Shown: in pieces, positions 1 to 7,047 of the stretch
Position numbering within the stretch: position 1 is the first letter of the stretch
Layout of the letters: every line of letters begins with the position of its first letter
Source: Gordonia heveisoli
Lineage (GTDB): Bacteria; Actinomycetota; Actinomycetes; Mycobacteriales; Mycobacteriaceae
Reading direction: 5' to 3'
NCBI RefSeq assembly: GCF_030315745.1
Contig: NZ_JASXSH010000027.1
Coordinates: forward strand, 1 to 39,519
Length of the DNA stretch: 39,519 bases
Translations under genes and position numbers: made by a program
Notes under the pieces: generated by a model
Databases searched by the model: none
What the model was told of the DNA's origin: nothing
The model's input: only the letters and a program-made list of their open reading frames with translations

Positions 1-297
1 TGTCCCGAAGGTCGTCCTGGGCGCACAGAGGCACCCTGGTCGATTTCTCGGGGGCGGTCAGAGCAGAACCCGGTTTCCCTTCCCCGGTTGTTCTCCCTGC
101 TGGGAGGCCCTCCGGGGCGGCGCCGTGGCGCTCTGACTTGAAGAAAGTTACGCGGCGGCGACGCCCGGGTCAAATCGCCTGGTCAGAGGCGGTGACTTGG
201 GACATCGCTACAGGTCGGCAGACGCGGAATGGCGAAATCGCCGGCCCGGAGTAACGCAGGTCACGTCGAATCCCGTTCCTTCCCACGTTCTCCCGCA
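1..297. other. Gene-free stretch with clustered inverted repeats; possible structured RNA
   Basis: I see no convincing coding region here. Bases 57-64 (GTCAGAGC) are exactly complementary to 130-137 (GCTCTGAC) and enclose several small hairpins: 67-73 with 84-89, CTCCC/GGGAG at 93-97 and 102-106, and GCCC-TCCG-GGGC at 107-118, whose loop on the plus strand is a cUNCGg-type tetraloop. The UNCG loop favours a plus-strand transcript. I could not match it to a known riboswitch or ncRNA family. The flanking gene at 298 is convergent with this direction. The function is unknown and the RNA reading is inference. Confidence 0.3.
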
Positions 298-1176
298 TCA
301 TCCGCGTTCCGCGGCCACCAATTCACGAACGGCCGGTGCCACGTCGCCGGCGAAACGTGCCAGGTCGTCGGCGTCGTCGGTGGCGAGGATGAACGTGCTC
401 ATACCCAGTCCGAGGGTCAGGTCGGCGAGTTGTTCGGCCCAGTCGCGCACACCACCTTCCAGCAGTCCACTCCCCTGACCGAAGCTGCCGTTGATGTTGT
501 AGATCCGCTTGACCGACGCCGGATCACGTCCGGCGGCGACCGCGGCGTCGTCGATGACCTGGTTCTTCTCCGCGAGCTGCGACGGTGGCACGAAGGCCAT
601 GCTCGGTACCCAGGCGTCGGCAACCGATCCGGTGAGTCGCAGCATTCGTGGTCCGATCGCACCCAGCCAGATCGGTATGTCGTGGGCCGGCTTCGGTCCC
701 GCATGCAGACCGTCGGCGGAGTAGAAGTCGCCATCGAAGTGGACGGTGTCACCACGCCAGAACTCACGGATCAGCGCGATCGCCTCGGTGATGGCATCGA
801 CCGCCTCCCGCGGGGTGCGCCGGGGTCCACCGGCCGCGACCACCGCATCCCAGAACGCTCCTGCCCCCAGGCCGAGTTCAACGCGACCGCCGGTGATGAC
901 GTCCAGTGACGCCGCCGACTTGGCCAGGACGACCGGCGGCCGCAGCGGCAGATTGGCGACATTCGGCGACAACCGGATCCGTTCGGTCCGTGCCCCGATC
1001 ACCGACAACAGGGTCCATGTGTCGAGGAAGCGTCGCTGATACGGGTTGTCCTGCATGGTCAGCAGTTCCAGTCCGGCCGCGTCGGCTACCGCGGCCAGTC
1101 GCAGCGTAGTGGCCAGATCGTCGGCTGCGGGGCTGGGAAAGAACCCGAACTCGAGCGGTTGCCGAAGGTGCGTCAT
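298..1176 (-). CDS. LLM-class flavin-dependent oxidoreductase (luciferase-like, FMN or F420)
   Basis: This 292-residue protein has the bacterial luciferase-like TIM-barrel signature: FGFFPSP at the N-terminus, a run starting RIRLSPNVANLPLRPP, then LDVITGGRVELGLGAG and a later PIWLGAIGPRML. These are typical of the LLM family, whose members use reduced FMN or, often in actinobacteria, coenzyme F420 to oxidise or reduce small organic substrates. The substrate cannot be read from the sequence. It starts 5 bases after the end of the HxlR-type regulator gene on the same strand, so the two form an operon, and it faces away from the pirin gene. The length is usual for the family. Certain as a flavin oxidoreductase of this class, not as to FMN versus F420. 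Confidence 0.9.
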   Translation of the reverse strand: MTHLRQPLEFGFFPSPAADDLATTLRLAAVADAAGLELLTMQDNPYQRRFLDTWTLLSVIGARTERIRLSPNVANLPLRPPVVLAKSAASLDVITGGRVELGLGAGAFWDAVVAAGGPRRTPREAVDAITEAIALIREFWRGDTVHFDGDFYSADGLHAGPKPAHDIPIWLGAIGPRMLRLTGSVADAWVPSMAFVPPSQLAEKNQVIDDAAVAAGRDPASVKRIYNINGSFGQGSGLLEGGVRDWAEQLADLTLGLGMSTFILATDDADDLARFAGDVAPAVRELVAAERG

Positions 1177-1181
1177 GCCAG

Positions 1182-1643
1182 CTACCTCACTTCGTCGGGG
1201 TTGGCGTCGTCGTAGTCCTTCCGAGCCTGCGCCACCCGCGGCGCCAATGCCAGCACGACTATCAGGAAATCGGTGAGTGATTCACGCACTTCGACGCCGA
1301 GTGCGGTGAGTTCGTATTCGACGCAGCTCCGCCGGGCCTCGACGACCTGCCGGTGCGCGACACCGTCGCGGACCAGACGATGGAGTGTCTGCGAGAGCAT
1401 CCGATCGTTGATACCGACGACGATCCGCTTGAGTTCGCCATATCGCTGCGGCCCGGCCCCCAGAGCGGCCAGCACCAGCATCGGCCAGATACCGCCGACC
1501 GTTTCCAACGCGGCGCGAATACTCTGCGCGCCCTCGGCCAGGTCGGCGACCGTCAGATCGGCATCGGGTCGCGCAAGCGCGCGTCGAGCCACCTGCGCGG
1601 CCAGGTCAGCGGCCGTGTCGTCATCGAGTGCCGGGCGAACCAT
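1182..1643 (-). CDS. HxlR-type winged-helix transcriptional regulator
   Basis: The 153-residue product contains the HxlR/MarR-like core from about residue 42: WPMLVLAALGAGPQRYGELKR, then INDRMLSQTLHRLVRDG and VEYELTALG, matching the family pattern of recognition helix, wing and dimer helix. Family members are usually 100-130 residues; this one has an extra N-terminal stretch of about 35 residues rich in Ala and Asp with no recognised domain. It is the first gene of an operon with the flavin oxidoreductase and is divergent from the pirin gene. The start ATG lies 7 bases after TAGAAT (minus strand 1656-1651) with no ribosome binding site, so its mRNA may be leaderless. Probable autoregulator sensing an electrophile or redox signal; the ligand is unknown. 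Confidence 0.88.
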   Translation of the reverse strand: MVRPALDDDTAADLAAQVARRALARPDADLTVADLAEGAQSIRAALETVGGIWPMLVLAALGAGPQRYGELKRIVVGINDRMLSQTLHRLVRDGVAHRQVVEARRSCVEYELTALGVEVRESLTDFLIVVLALAPRVAQARKDYDDANPDEVR

Positions 1644-1655
1644 GCATCCGATTCT

Positions 1656-1672
1656 ACTCTGGAAATAAGAGT
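1656..1672. promoter_or_regulatory. Candidate HxlR operator ACTCT-N7-AGAGT
   Basis: A perfect 5-base inverted repeat with a 7-base spacer lies 13 bases in front of the hxlR-type gene and about 57 bases in front of the pirin gene. It touches the -10-like TAGAAT of the regulator, so binding would block its promoter. That this is the regulator's site is inference from position and symmetry. Confidence 0.4.
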
Positions 1673-1728
1673 GATGCCCGTGCAGTTATAGGTGATGTCC
1701 CACGACCGCGACAACGAAAGGCATTTCG

Positions 1729-2763
1729 ATGGCAACAACCAACCGCACCGGCCGGGTCGTCGAACTCGGTCGTCCCTGGCCGGGCGTCGGCCCATTCCTC
1801 TTCGCCGCCTACCACCTCGACAAGTACCCGCGCGGCAACGCCGACCTCGGTCCCGACGCCGATATCAGTGGCCGTCCGCTGGGCAGCGACTTCGGCAATC
1901 CCGCTGGTTGGAGCATGTATCACGGCAGCGGGGTGCCCGGCTTCCCGGCGCATCCGCACCGCGGGTTCGAGACGATCACCATCGTGCGCCAGGGCGTCAT
2001 CGACCACGCCGACTCGACCGGCGCATCCGCCCGCTACGGGGCCGGCGACGTCCAGTGGGTGACCGCCGGGAACGGGGTCAGCCACTCGGAGATGTTCCCG
2101 CTCGTGCACACCGACGCCGACAATCCGTTCGAGATCTATCAGGTCTGGCTGAACCTGCCTGCGCGCGACAAGGGCGCCGATCCGCAGTTCACCATGCAGT
2201 GGAACGAGGACATCCCGGCGATCGTCACCGGCGATCCCGGATCGCAGGCACGCATCCGCGTCATCGCCGGCGAGTTCGACGACGCTACCGCGCTGGCGCC
2301 GCCACGCCGGTCCTGGGCCGCCGATCCCGACTCCGAAGTCGCCATCTGGATGATCGACCTGGAACCCGGAGCGACAGTGGAACTTCCGGCTCCGAAGTCG
2401 GTGGACTCACGACGCATGATCTACGTCCACGGCGACGACGCCTCGGTCGTGATCGACGGCTCGACCGTCACCGACGGTCAGGGCTACTCCCAGCTCGTAC
2501 CGGGCACGCAGACGATCCGCAACGCCGATCGGCCGGCGGTCGCACTGGTGTTGCAGGGCGTCGAGATCGACGAACCCGTCGCCCAGTACGGCCCGTTCGT
2601 GATGAACACCGATGCCGAGATCGAACAGGCCTTCCTCGACTACCGGCGCACACAGTTCGGCGGCTGGCCGTGGAACTCCGACGCCCCGGTACACCCCCGC
2701 GAGGCGAGCCGATTCGCCGACCACGGTGATGGGCGGGTCGAGCACCGGCCGCTCACGAAGTAG
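1729..2763 (+). CDS. Pirin family protein (bicupin)
   Basis: The 344-residue protein carries the hallmark pirin block in the N-terminal cupin: HPHRGFETITIVRQGVIDH, then GAGDVQWVTAGNGVSHSE. The histidines and glutamate in these two segments are the metal ligands of pirins, and the C-terminal half (with a late VALVLQG block) corresponds to the second cupin. Some pirins are quercetin dioxygenases and others act as redox-sensing cofactors; which applies here cannot be told. The start is ATG with GAAAGG 7 bases upstream. It is divergent from the HxlR-type regulator across 85 bases, a pairing that suggests this regulator controls it in response to redox or electrophile stress. Length is somewhat above the usual 230-300 residues. 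Confidence 0.92.
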   Translation: MATTNRTGRVVELGRPWPGVGPFLFAAYHLDKYPRGNADLGPDADISGRPLGSDFGNPAGWSMYHGSGVPGFPAHPHRGFETITIVRQGVIDHADSTGASARYGAGDVQWVTAGNGVSHSEMFPLVHTDADNPFEIYQVWLNLPARDKGADPQFTMQWNEDIPAIVTGDPGSQARIRVIAGEFDDATALAPPRRSWAADPDSEVAIWMIDLEPGATVELPAPKSVDSRRMIYVHGDDASVVIDGSTVTDGQGYSQLVPGTQTIRNADRPAVALVLQGVEIDEPVAQYGPFVMNTDAEIEQAFLDYRRTQFGGWPWNSDAPVHPREASRFADHGDGRVEHRPLTK

Positions 2764-2828
2764 GAGGCCCACCGACAGACTCCACTCGTCGGGAGCACGA
2801 CGGTCACCTTGTCCGCTACCGGCGAGGC

Positions 2829-3485
2829 TCAATTCTCCTGCGCACCAGCCAGATAAGCGACGATCGCGCCCGCGAGTCCCCGCCGCGCACGGCTCTGGTC
2901 CTGAAAGCTGCCCAGCCGATGCTCCGAGACCAGACCGCGCATCGCGCCGGGCAGGAAGGCAGCAACGTCGCGCACCCGGTCGCGGTCGACGCCAAGATCG
3001 GCGAAACCACGTTCACAGCTATCGATCCAATCGGGTTCCCAGGAGGACAGTTCGGCAGCCGTCTGCGGGTACAGGCGCCGCAAATCCTGCGGGTCGCGCG
3101 GCAACGCCGCCCGCAAGGTCTCGATCGCCAGCGACTCCGGCGCCCGCAGCCCCTCGTACATCAGATCGACGATTCGGCCGACGCGTTGCGTGAGCGATTC
3201 GTCGGCGATCACCGACACCGGCAGGTCACCACGCCTTTCGGCAATCCGGTGCAGAACCGCGGCCCACAATCCGTCGATGTCGCCGAACTGGTACTTGATG
3301 ACGCCCCAGGTGGCACCGATGTCCTTGGCTATCCGATTTCCCGACACCGCGGCCGGATCGCCGGTGGCGAGTGAGGTGACCGCCGCGTCGAGCATGGCAT
3401 CGCGGGTAGCGAGGCCGCGTTTGTTCGCGGTGCGTACGCCGGCGCCACCCGCGGCGGCGCCGCCCGATGCATTGTCGGCGGTCAT
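2829..3485 (-). CDS. TetR family transcriptional regulator
   Basis: The 218-residue protein has a TetR N-terminal DNA-binding domain at about residues 27-72: RDAMLDAAVTSLA, NRIAKDIGATWGVIKYQFG, DIDGLWAAVL. The recognition helix uses WGVIKYQF in place of the commoner GTLYYHF. The C-terminal ligand domain is not assignable. It is divergent from the Rieske oxygenase operon, so it probably represses those genes and itself, with a terpenoid, steroid or aromatic inducer as the obvious guess. The ATG is preceded on the minus strand by TAATAT and 6 bases with no ribosome binding site, suggesting a leaderless transcript. A Gly/Ala-rich 16-residue N-terminus precedes the HTH. Confidence 0.9.
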   Translation of the reverse strand: MTADNASGGAAAGGAGVRTANKRGLATRDAMLDAAVTSLATGDPAAVSGNRIAKDIGATWGVIKYQFGDIDGLWAAVLHRIAERRGDLPVSVIADESLTQRVGRIVDLMYEGLRAPESLAIETLRAALPRDPQDLRRLYPQTAAELSSWEPDWIDSCERGFADLGVDRDRVRDVAAFLPGAMRGLVSEHRLGSFQDQSRARRGLAGAIVAYLAGAQEN

Positions 3486-3508
3486 ACCGGAATATTAACT
3501 GGTCAACA

Positions 3509-3551
3509 ACTTTCACAGAACCATCTTGCATACTTTCATAGAGGGTTCTAT
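3509..3551. promoter_or_regulatory. Repeat-rich control region between tetR and the Rieske operon
   Basis: ACTTTCACAGA at 3509-3519 recurs as ACTTTCATAGA at 3532-3542, a step of 23 bases. Inside the second copy starts a perfect palindrome ATAGA-GGGT-TCTAT (3538-3551), and AGAACC at 3517-3522 is complementary to GGTTCT at 3544-3549. The region lies between the divergent starts at 3485 and 3597. It is a good candidate for the TetR operator; the assignment is inferred. Confidence 0.4.
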
Positions 3552-3596
3552 CGTGAGCGTCATCACAAGGGTGGCCCCGCGAAAGGACCCGAGACG

Positions 3597-4706
3597 ATGG
3601 CGAAGACACCGCTGTCCATGAAGCCCACCGGCTGGTTCCAGGTCGCCTGGTCGAACGAGATCGCGGCCGGCGCGGTCCACACGATGAAGTACTTCGGGCA
3701 GGAGATGGTCGCCTGGCGCACCGCGTCGGGCAAGGTGTCGGTCTTCGACGCGTACTGCGAGCACCTCGGCGCCCACCTGGGCCACGGTGGCCACGTCGAA
3801 GGCGAGAACCTGGTGTGCCCCTTCCACGGCTGGGAGTGGAACCAGGAAGGACGCAACGTCTGCGTCCCCTACGAGGACCGCCCCAACAAGGGCCGCCGTA
3901 TCCGCAGTTACCCTGTGGTCGAACGCAATACCGCCGTGTGGATCTGGTACGACGCCGAGGGAGGCAAACCCTACTTCGACGTTCCCGACATCTTCGCCGA
4001 CTTCGACGACGAGCGGACCGCCGACGACTACTACCCGCCGATACCCGCCGCGACGCTGTACCGGCCCGGCCTGGAGATTCATCCGCAGTACATCATGGAG
4101 AACGGCGTCGACTTCGCCCACTTCAAATTCGTTCACAAAACACCGTTCATGCCGGAATTCACCCGGCACGACTTCGGCGGCCCGGTGTCGTATGTCGACT
4201 TCACGATCGCCTTCGACGAAGGCGCCACCCTCGAAACCGCCACCAGCGGAGTCGAATCCATCAACGCCGGGCTGGGCTGCTCGGTCACCAAGAGCTGGGG
4301 CATGGTCGACAACCGCACCATGCCGGCCGTGACCCCCGTCGACGACCACACCTCCGACGTCCGCTTCACCGTCTGGATCGGACGCAAACCCGGCGAGGAG
4401 ACCGGTGACATCAGCGAATACGGAAAGGCCATGGCCGGTTTCGTGATCGAACAGTTCGAGGCCGACATCCACATCTGGGCTCACCAGCGCTACTCCGATC
4501 CGCCGGCGTTGTCGCGCAAGGAATTCGCCGGATTCAAGGCACTGCGGGAGTGGGCCGTCCAGTTCTATCCCGACGGCGGTCCGGCCGGCGTCGACCCCGC
4601 GCATACACCCGCGAGCGGTGCGATCCTGCCCGCCTCCCCCGACGGCGAGTACGTCCGAATCCGTCGCGCCGAGCTCGAACAGCTCCGCGCCGCGGCTCAG
4701 CGCTGA
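3597..4706 (+). CDS. Rieske non-heme iron oxygenase, KshA-like terminal oxygenase
   Basis: The 369-residue protein has a Rieske [2Fe-2S] site with C54, H56, C74 and H77 (CEH ... CPFHGW), and the catalytic mononuclear iron motif N169, D172, H175 and H180 (NGVDFAHFKFVH). A later acidic residue in the ADIHIWAHQRY segment completes the usual facial triad. Overall layout and the WHQRY-like end resemble KshA, the oxygenase of 3-ketosteroid 9-alpha-hydroxylase, and related terpenoid oxygenases. No KshB-type reductase is adjacent, so electrons must come from elsewhere; the PDR-type reductase at 20755 is too distant to assign. ATG start with AAAGGA about 10 bases upstream. It forms an operon with the DapB-like dehydrogenase 44 bases downstream. 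Substrate unknown. Confidence 0.9.
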   Translation: MAKTPLSMKPTGWFQVAWSNEIAAGAVHTMKYFGQEMVAWRTASGKVSVFDAYCEHLGAHLGHGGHVEGENLVCPFHGWEWNQEGRNVCVPYEDRPNKGRRIRSYPVVERNTAVWIWYDAEGGKPYFDVPDIFADFDDERTADDYYPPIPAATLYRPGLEIHPQYIMENGVDFAHFKFVHKTPFMPEFTRHDFGGPVSYVDFTIAFDEGATLETATSGVESINAGLGCSVTKSWGMVDNRTMPAVTPVDDHTSDVRFTVWIGRKPGEETGDISEYGKAMAGFVIEQFEADIHIWAHQRYSDPPALSRKEFAGFKALREWAVQFYPDGGPAGVDPAHTPASGAILPASPDGEYVRIRRAELEQLRAAAQR

Positions 4707-4750
4707 ACCCACCGTCCGCCCCAGCCAAGCCACTCCCGAAAGGACCCCCG

Positions 4751-5839
4751 ATGACCCCCAGCGAGAAGATCCGCGTCTTCCAGGTTGCCACCGGCAACCT
4801 TGGCACCGAGACCATCGGACGTATTCACCACCATCCCGACCTCGAACTCGTTGGTCTGCACTGCTATTCAACCGACAAGCTCGGACGTGACGCCGGGGAG
4901 ATCGTCGGCATCGGGCCGATCGGGATCGTCGCCACCGGAAGCGTCGAGGAGATCATCGCCGCCAAACCCGACGTCCTGACCTTCCACGGCGTCTTCCCCG
5001 ACGAAGATCTGTACGTGCAGGTCCTCGAGGCCGGCATCAACATCGTGACCACCGCGGACTGGATCACCGGCTTCCATCGCGACCGCAATCACCCCCATCC
5101 CTCGGGACGCAAGGTCAGCGAGATCATTGCCGACGCATGCGAACGGGGCGGGTCGACCTTCTACGGGACCGGCATGAATCCCGGCCTCGCACAGATACTC
5201 GGCATCGTGCACAGCGCCGACGTCGCCGACATCGAGAACGTCACGGTCACCGAATCGGTCGACGTCTCCTGTCACCATTCCGTGGACACCTGGAAGGCCG
5301 TCGGATATGGGCGGCCGGTCGACGACCCGACGATTCCCGACTCGCTGTACAAATACACGGCGGTCTTCGCCGATTCGGTGTACCTGATGGCCGACGCATT
5401 CGGGCTCGAACTCGACGAGGTGAAGTTCAGCTATGAACTCGGCGCCTGCACCAAAGACGTCGACCTCGGTTGGTATTTCATGCCCAAGGGTTCACTCGGC
5501 GCCAACTACATCAAGTACCAGGGCATGGTCGACGGAGTACCGCGCGTCGAAACCCATCTGGAATGGCAGATGACCCCCCACACCGATCCCGCGTGGAACA
5601 TCCAGGGCTGCTACATCACCCACATCACCGGCGATCCCAGCATCTACTCAAAGCACATGATCTTCCCGCCCAAGGGCTTTGACTTGTCAAAGCCGGAGAA
5701 TTTCGCCTCGATCGGAATGACCGTGACCGGCATGCCCGCACTGAACTCGATTCGCTCCGTCGTCGCGGCACGCCCGGGCATCATCACCAGCGCCGACCTG
5801 CCGCTACGGAGCTTCGCCGGACGATTCAAGGACGCGTGA
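4751..5839 (+). CDS. DapB-like NAD(P)H-dependent dehydrogenase
   Basis: The 362-residue product starts with a Rossmann nucleotide-binding motif, VFQVATGNLGTETIGRI, followed by LELVGLHCYSTDKLGRDAG, as in the dihydrodipicolinate reductase-like / 2,4-diaminopentanoate dehydrogenase group. It is longer than true DapB (about 245-270 residues) and lacks its hallmark lysine-biosynthesis motif, so it is not lysine DapB. I set the start at the ATG preceded by AAAGGA 9 bases upstream; the frame is open further 5' but that part overlaps the oxygenase gene. Co-transcription with the Rieske gene suggests it oxidises or reduces a hydroxylated intermediate in the same catabolic pathway. The actual substrate cannot be told. 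Confidence 0.85.
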   Translation: MTPSEKIRVFQVATGNLGTETIGRIHHHPDLELVGLHCYSTDKLGRDAGEIVGIGPIGIVATGSVEEIIAAKPDVLTFHGVFPDEDLYVQVLEAGINIVTTADWITGFHRDRNHPHPSGRKVSEIIADACERGGSTFYGTGMNPGLAQILGIVHSADVADIENVTVTESVDVSCHHSVDTWKAVGYGRPVDDPTIPDSLYKYTAVFADSVYLMADAFGLELDEVKFSYELGACTKDVDLGWYFMPKGSLGANYIKYQGMVDGVPRVETHLEWQMTPHTDPAWNIQGCYITHITGDPSIYSKHMIFPPKGFDLSKPENFASIGMTVTGMPALNSIRSVVAARPGIITSADLPLRSFAGRFKDA

Positions 5840-5885
5840 TCGACCGGGGCGAGCGCACCCGCAGGGACCAGTGCGCCGCCGGCGG

Positions 5886-6821
5886 TCAGGCGAAGCGGTA
5901 GGTGACGCCGGTCAGCTCCTCGGCAACGTCCCACAACCGGCCGGCGACTACGGTATCGTAGGCCTTGGCGGCCGGGACGGCCACCACCGGCGGGCCGGCA
6001 AGGCCGAGACGTGCTGTGGGGCCGTAATATTGGCCCCCGGTCGCGTGCGGGTCGGTACCCGCACGCAGCACCGACAACGCCCCCTCGGGCGGATCCATGA
6101 TGAAGCGGTCGGTCAGCCATCGCAGCGACGACGCATGGTAGGCCCACTGCAGGAATCGGTTCTGCTCCCGCATCACACCGGTGCGTGTGCCACCCGGATG
6201 GGCGACCAGTGAGGATACCGTCGAGCCGGCGGCCGACAGCCGACGGTCGAATTCGAAGGCGGCGATCATCTGTGCGAGTTTGGACCGCGCGTACGCGGCC
6301 GACGTCGTGAACCCGCGATCCATGCGCAGGTCGTCGAAGTCGATGGCACCCGCGCGATGCGCCTGACTGCCGACGGTCACGACACGGCCGCGACTGGACG
6401 CCGAGATTTGTTCCAGCAGAAGACCAGTCAAGGCGAAGTGCCCGAGAAAGTTGGTACCGAGATCGGCTTCGAAACCGTCGACGGTCAGCTCACGGTCGGC
6501 GCGCATCACACCGGCGTTGTTGACCAGGATGTCGACCGGACCGAAACGTTCACCGATCTCGGTGGCCGCACGCCGGACCGACCCGAGGTCGGACAGGTCG
6601 AGGCCCACGATCTCGATCTCGGCACCCGGGACGGCATCCACGATCGTGGCTCGAGCACCGACCGCGCTGTCGCCGTTGCGGCAAGCCAATACGACACGCG
6701 CGCCCAGCGTCGCCAGCCCCTGGGCCGCGGCCAGGCCGATACCCGAGTTGGCGCCGGTGACGATGGCGAGTCGCGCGGTCTGCGGCGGAGCGTCGGCCAG
6801 TGTCCAACCCGACTTCGGCAC
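5886..6821 (-). CDS. Short-chain dehydrogenase/reductase
   Basis: A classical-to-extended SDR of 311 residues: cofactor motif TGANSGIG near the N-terminus, an acidic LDLSD, NNAG, and the catalytic YARSK (Y-x3-K). The closest general group is the retinol-dehydrogenase/protochlorophyllide-reductase-like SDRs common in actinobacteria. The frame is open to an ATG at 6869, but I chose the GTG at 6821 because GAGGAGGG lies about 7 bases upstream; the extra residues would consist of translated repeat DNA. It follows the StyA-like gene in the same direction at a distance of over 200 bases and has its own control region with tandem repeats and a palindrome. Substrate not known. Confidence 0.88.
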   Translation of the reverse strand: MPKSGWTLADAPPQTARLAIVTGANSGIGLAAAQGLATLGARVVLACRNGDSAVGARATIVDAVPGAEIEIVGLDLSDLGSVRRAATEIGERFGPVDILVNNAGVMRADRELTVDGFEADLGTNFLGHFALTGLLLEQISASSRGRVVTVGSQAHRAGAIDFDDLRMDRGFTTSAAYARSKLAQMIAAFEFDRRLSAAGSTVSSLVAHPGGTRTGVMREQNRFLQWAYHASSLRWLTDRFIMDPPEGALSVLRAGTDPHATGGQYYGPTARLGLAGPPVVAVPAAKAYDTVVAGRLWDVAEELTGVTYRFA

Positions 6822-6853
6822 GACGCGCCCTCCTCGCAAACCCACCCCAGCGG

Positions 6854-6893
6854 CCAATGACCCCAGCAACCAATGACCCCAGCAACCAATGAC
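6854..6893. repeat. Short tandem repeat, 16-base unit, about 2.5 copies
   Basis: The unit CCAATGACCCCAGCAA occurs at 6854-6869 and 6870-6885, with a partial third copy CCAATGAC at 6886-6893. It lies directly upstream of the SDR start at 6821, in its presumed leader or promoter. A slippage-prone repeat at this position could alter expression. Confidence 0.85.
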
Positions 6894-6915
6894 GGTTGAT
6901 TCCTACCACAACCTA

Positions 6916-6930
6916 ACTACCGCCGGTAGT
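6916..6930. promoter_or_regulatory. Perfect 15-base palindrome ACTACCG-C-CGGTAGT
   Basis: Seven-base arms around one central base, about 95 bases upstream of the SDR start and beyond the stop of the StyA-like gene's coding direction. No T-run follows, so an operator is more likely than a terminator. The binding protein is unknown. Confidence 0.4.
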
Positions 6931-7047
6931 GGCGCGGACCGCCCCCGCAACTCGCCTCCGGACGACCCGAACAGACCGATCCCCCGCCACCCTGGTCACA
7001 CGAGACAAGAGCAGGCGGGGGACCGGCGAGACCCAGGAGCAGCGAGG

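Noticed and set aside
40..140. Cobalamin-riboswitch-like words (AAGGGAA, CCGCCCCC) on the minus strand
   Set aside because: The order and spacing do not fit the B12-box consensus and no cobalamin gene is adjacent.
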